From an uncultured Planctomycetaceae bacterium (GTDB lineage: Bacteria > Planctomycetota > Planctomycetia > Pirellulales > Pirellulaceae), in assembly GCA_903927685.1 (NCBI GenBank), contig CAIYOB010000508.1:1-7508 (forward strand): a stretch of DNA of 7,508 nt. Direction: 5' to 3'. Numbering within the stretch: position 1 is the first letter of the stretch; every line of letters begins with the position of its first letter. Shown one piece after another: positions 6,082 through 7,508 of the stretch. A model generated the notes under the pieces. The model ran no database searches, was not told where the DNA came from, and saw nothing but the letters and a program-made list of their open reading frames with translations. The position numbers and the translations under genes were made by a program.

Positions 6082-7508
6082 CTACTGCGGCGGCTGAGCC
6101 CGCTGGGCGCCCGCCCCGACGCCGACGCCGGGCAGGATCGAATCGGCGACGCCGGAACTGAAGTTGAAGATGGTGAACCCGGCCGCGCCCAAGCGGCGGG
6201 CGTGGTAGATCTGGCCCACGACGCGATCGGCGGGCAACGTCGAACGCGAAGCGGTGGCGCCGATACCGGGATAGACGGGGATCCGGCCCCCGACCAGCTG
6301 CAGTTGGTTCTCGACCAGCTCGCAGAACACCTCGTCGCTTTCCGTGTAGTCCATCGGGCAGACGAAATCCAGCAGGCCCGCCTTGATCCACTCCGGCCAG
6401 TCCTGCCCTACCGACGCGCGGCACGCGGGATAGCTGCCGAAGACGGCCGCCGAGATCTTGAGTCGCGGCGACAATCGCTTGGCTTCGTCATGCACGGCTT
6501 GAACGACCCGCGTGATCTGTCGGCAGCGCCAGTCGCGATACGCGTCACGCCGCGAACCGCGGTGACAGTCCTCCGGCCAGTGGGCCACCGGCTGGCCCGC
6601 ATCGGCCTCGAATCGCTGCCGGCAACCGTCGCAGAAGCAGTGGTCGCCGTCGGGGTAGCGGATATAGTCGAAATGCAGGCCGTCGACCTGATAGCGGCGT
6701 GCGACCTCCAGCATGCTGTCGACTTCCAGCCGCTGGTTCTCCGGGTGCGACGGGCACAGCCAGTCGTGCGGCTCGCCCTGCGCGGACACTTGCGTGCGGC
6801 CGGCTTGCCGCATCCGGGCGACGAAGTCCCGCGGCGCGGTCGACAAGTTGTAATTCACCTTCCAGACGTGCACCTCCAAGCCGTGCCGGTGGGCCGCGGC
6901 CACGCACTGTTCGACCTGGTCGCCGTGCTCGACAAACGTCTCGCTCCGCGGCAGGATGTCGCTGGCATAGTGCGCCAGCCCGCCCCACAGCATATTCGGC
7001 AGCACGAGATTGAAGCCGTTGTCGGCCAGCACTTGGGCCGACCGCTCCCAATCGCCGGGATAGGCGCCGGTCCCCGAGTGATTCCAAACGGCGCGGCCTT
7101 CACGGTCCGGACTGGGGTGGGCGCGCAAGTAGGCTTGGGCCAGCAGTTCGCGGCTCTCGCCCGCCAGCCGGACCGACTCGGGGAAACCTCCGTCGGCCAG
7201 ACGCTGTTCGGCCGTGGTCCGCGTCGCCAGCCCGGCTTGCAGCAGCCGGCTCGATTCGCTGTTTCCGCTGGCCGCCAGGAACGCTTGCAGTTCCGCTAAC
7301 TCGCCGCAGTGCCCGATGGACCGGGAACGCGCCAGGGCCGTCCGGGCAATCTGCTGCCACAGCGGCTGGGCCAGGTATCCCAGGATCGAAGCGACCAGTT
7401 GCGTCTTCCGCTCGTAATCGTCGGCCAGCAAGACATGACTGAAGAACGCTCCGCGGTCGCTCAGTAGCAGGGCCGGCCAGCCGGTGGGCTGGCCGGCCTC
7501 GTCGTGCC
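6082..7508 (-). CDS. GHL10-type glycosyl-hydrolase-like protein (C-terminal 474 residues; start outside the window)
   Basis: Probable carbohydrate-acting TIM-barrel protein of the family 10 glycosyl-hydrolase-like group (GHL10, formerly DUF187). The frame is open to the right edge (first full codon at 7506), so the gene is 5'-truncated here. An in-frame TTG at 7431 is unlikely to be the start. In fragment numbering, residues 1-35 (GWPALLLSDRGAFFSHVLLADD) look like the end of a preceding alpha/beta domain, and a helical linker runs to about 135. The barrel begins near GRAVWNHSGTGAYP (136-149) and has LPNMLWGG (169-176), GLEVHVWKVNYN (209-220), DGLHFDYIRYP (275-285), LKISAAVFGSYP, DFVCPMDYT and a closing GAAGFTIFNFS. 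HFDYIRYP is the family hallmark, and its Asp is a candidate catalytic residue by analogy. A CFCDGC motif (290-295) directly after it could bind a metal. The gene ends 77 nt before rlmN. The substrate is unknown and no signal peptide can be judged because the N terminus is missing. Confidence 0.85.
   Translation of the reverse strand, partial: HDEAGQPTGWPALLLSDRGAFFSHVLLADDYERKTQLVASILGYLAQPLWQQIARTALARSRSIGHCGELAELQAFLAASGNSESSRLLQAGLATRTTAEQRLADGGFPESVRLAGESRELLAQAYLRAHPSPDREGRAVWNHSGTGAYPGDWERSAQVLADNGFNLVLPNMLWGGLAHYASDILPRSETFVEHGDQVEQCVAAAHRHGLEVHVWKVNYNLSTAPRDFVARMRQAGRTQVSAQGEPHDWLCPSHPENQRLEVDSMLEVARRYQVDGLHFDYIRYPDGDHCFCDGCRQRFEADAGQPVAHWPEDCHRGSRRDAYRDWRCRQITRVVQAVHDEAKRLSPRLKISAAVFGSYPACRASVGQDWPEWIKAGLLDFVCPMDYTESDEVFCELVENQLQLVGGRIPVYPGIGATASRSTLPADRVVGQIYHARRLGAAGFTIFNFSSGVADSILPGVGVGAGAQRAQPPQ
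7471..7498. repeat. GC-only inverted repeat inside the GHL10-type gene
   Basis: GGCCGGCCAGCC (7471-7482) and GGCTGGCCGGCC (7487-7498) are perfectly complementary around a 4-nt loop. It lies within codons for the AGQPTGWPA segment, so it is translated. It may simply reflect GC-rich codon use, and no regulatory role can be supported. Confidence 0.6.

Noticed and set aside
6007..7299. Plus-strand open frame of 430 codons opposite the GHL10-type gene
   Set aside because: Antisense shadow of a frame with a family-hallmark motif; no recognisable domain in the plus-strand product.
7429..7431. TTG 7431 as the start of the GHL10-type gene
   Set aside because: The same frame stays open to the window edge and encodes a plausible domain end (GWPALLLSDRGAFFSHVLL) upstream, so the gene most likely begins outside.

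Overview
The window is GC-rich, coding-dense bacterial DNA. A planctomycete of the Pirellulales type is the best guess. The guess rests on the large GHL10-type glycosyl-hydrolase-like protein with an HFDYIRYP motif, on GTG/TTG-type starts, and on an intergenic repeat built from GGCCGAAGGCC and CTGGGGC-loop-GCCCCAG hairpins, a style I associate with planctomycete genomes. No rRNA or other taxonomic marker is present, so the assignment is an inference.

Left part (2-4671): a complete tripartite RND efflux pump locus, apart from the permease, which runs off the left edge. A compact minus-strand operon reads marR-type regulator (2844-2386), periplasmic adaptor lipoprotein (2389-1061), RND inner-membrane permease (1054 to the edge). 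The first two genes overlap in an ATGA and the next pair is 6 nt apart, so the three are probably translated from one message. The outer-membrane channel of the NodT/OprM type (3094-4671) is divergent on the plus strand. The shared 249-nt spacer carries a perfect 6-3-6 palindrome (ATCAAA-TAG-TTTGAT, 2883-2897), the likely operator for the MarR protein. In the inferred model the regulator represses both arms until a ligand releases it, and adaptor, permease and channel then assemble into one pump across the envelope.

Middle (4647-4880): between the convergent channel and rlmN genes sits a roughly 234-bp structured element. It has an imperfect outer inverted repeat, a perfect 20-bp inverted repeat with an 18-nt loop, a 16-bp hairpin with a 3-nt loop, and a third GGCCTTCGGCC copy that could pair alternatively. 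Its left end supplies the last codons and the stop codon of the channel gene.

Right part (4952-7508): rlmN, encoding the radical-SAM 23S rRNA A2503 methyltransferase with all its diagnostic cysteines, lies 77 nt downstream of the C-terminal 474 codons of a GHL10-type glycosyl-hydrolase-like protein that enters from the right edge. Both are on the minus strand and could be cotranscribed, but no functional link is evident.

I do not see a clearly new biological system. The least ordinary items are the structured repeat that ends the channel gene, the split pump with its candidate shared operator, and the CxCxxC motif in the GHL10 protein.
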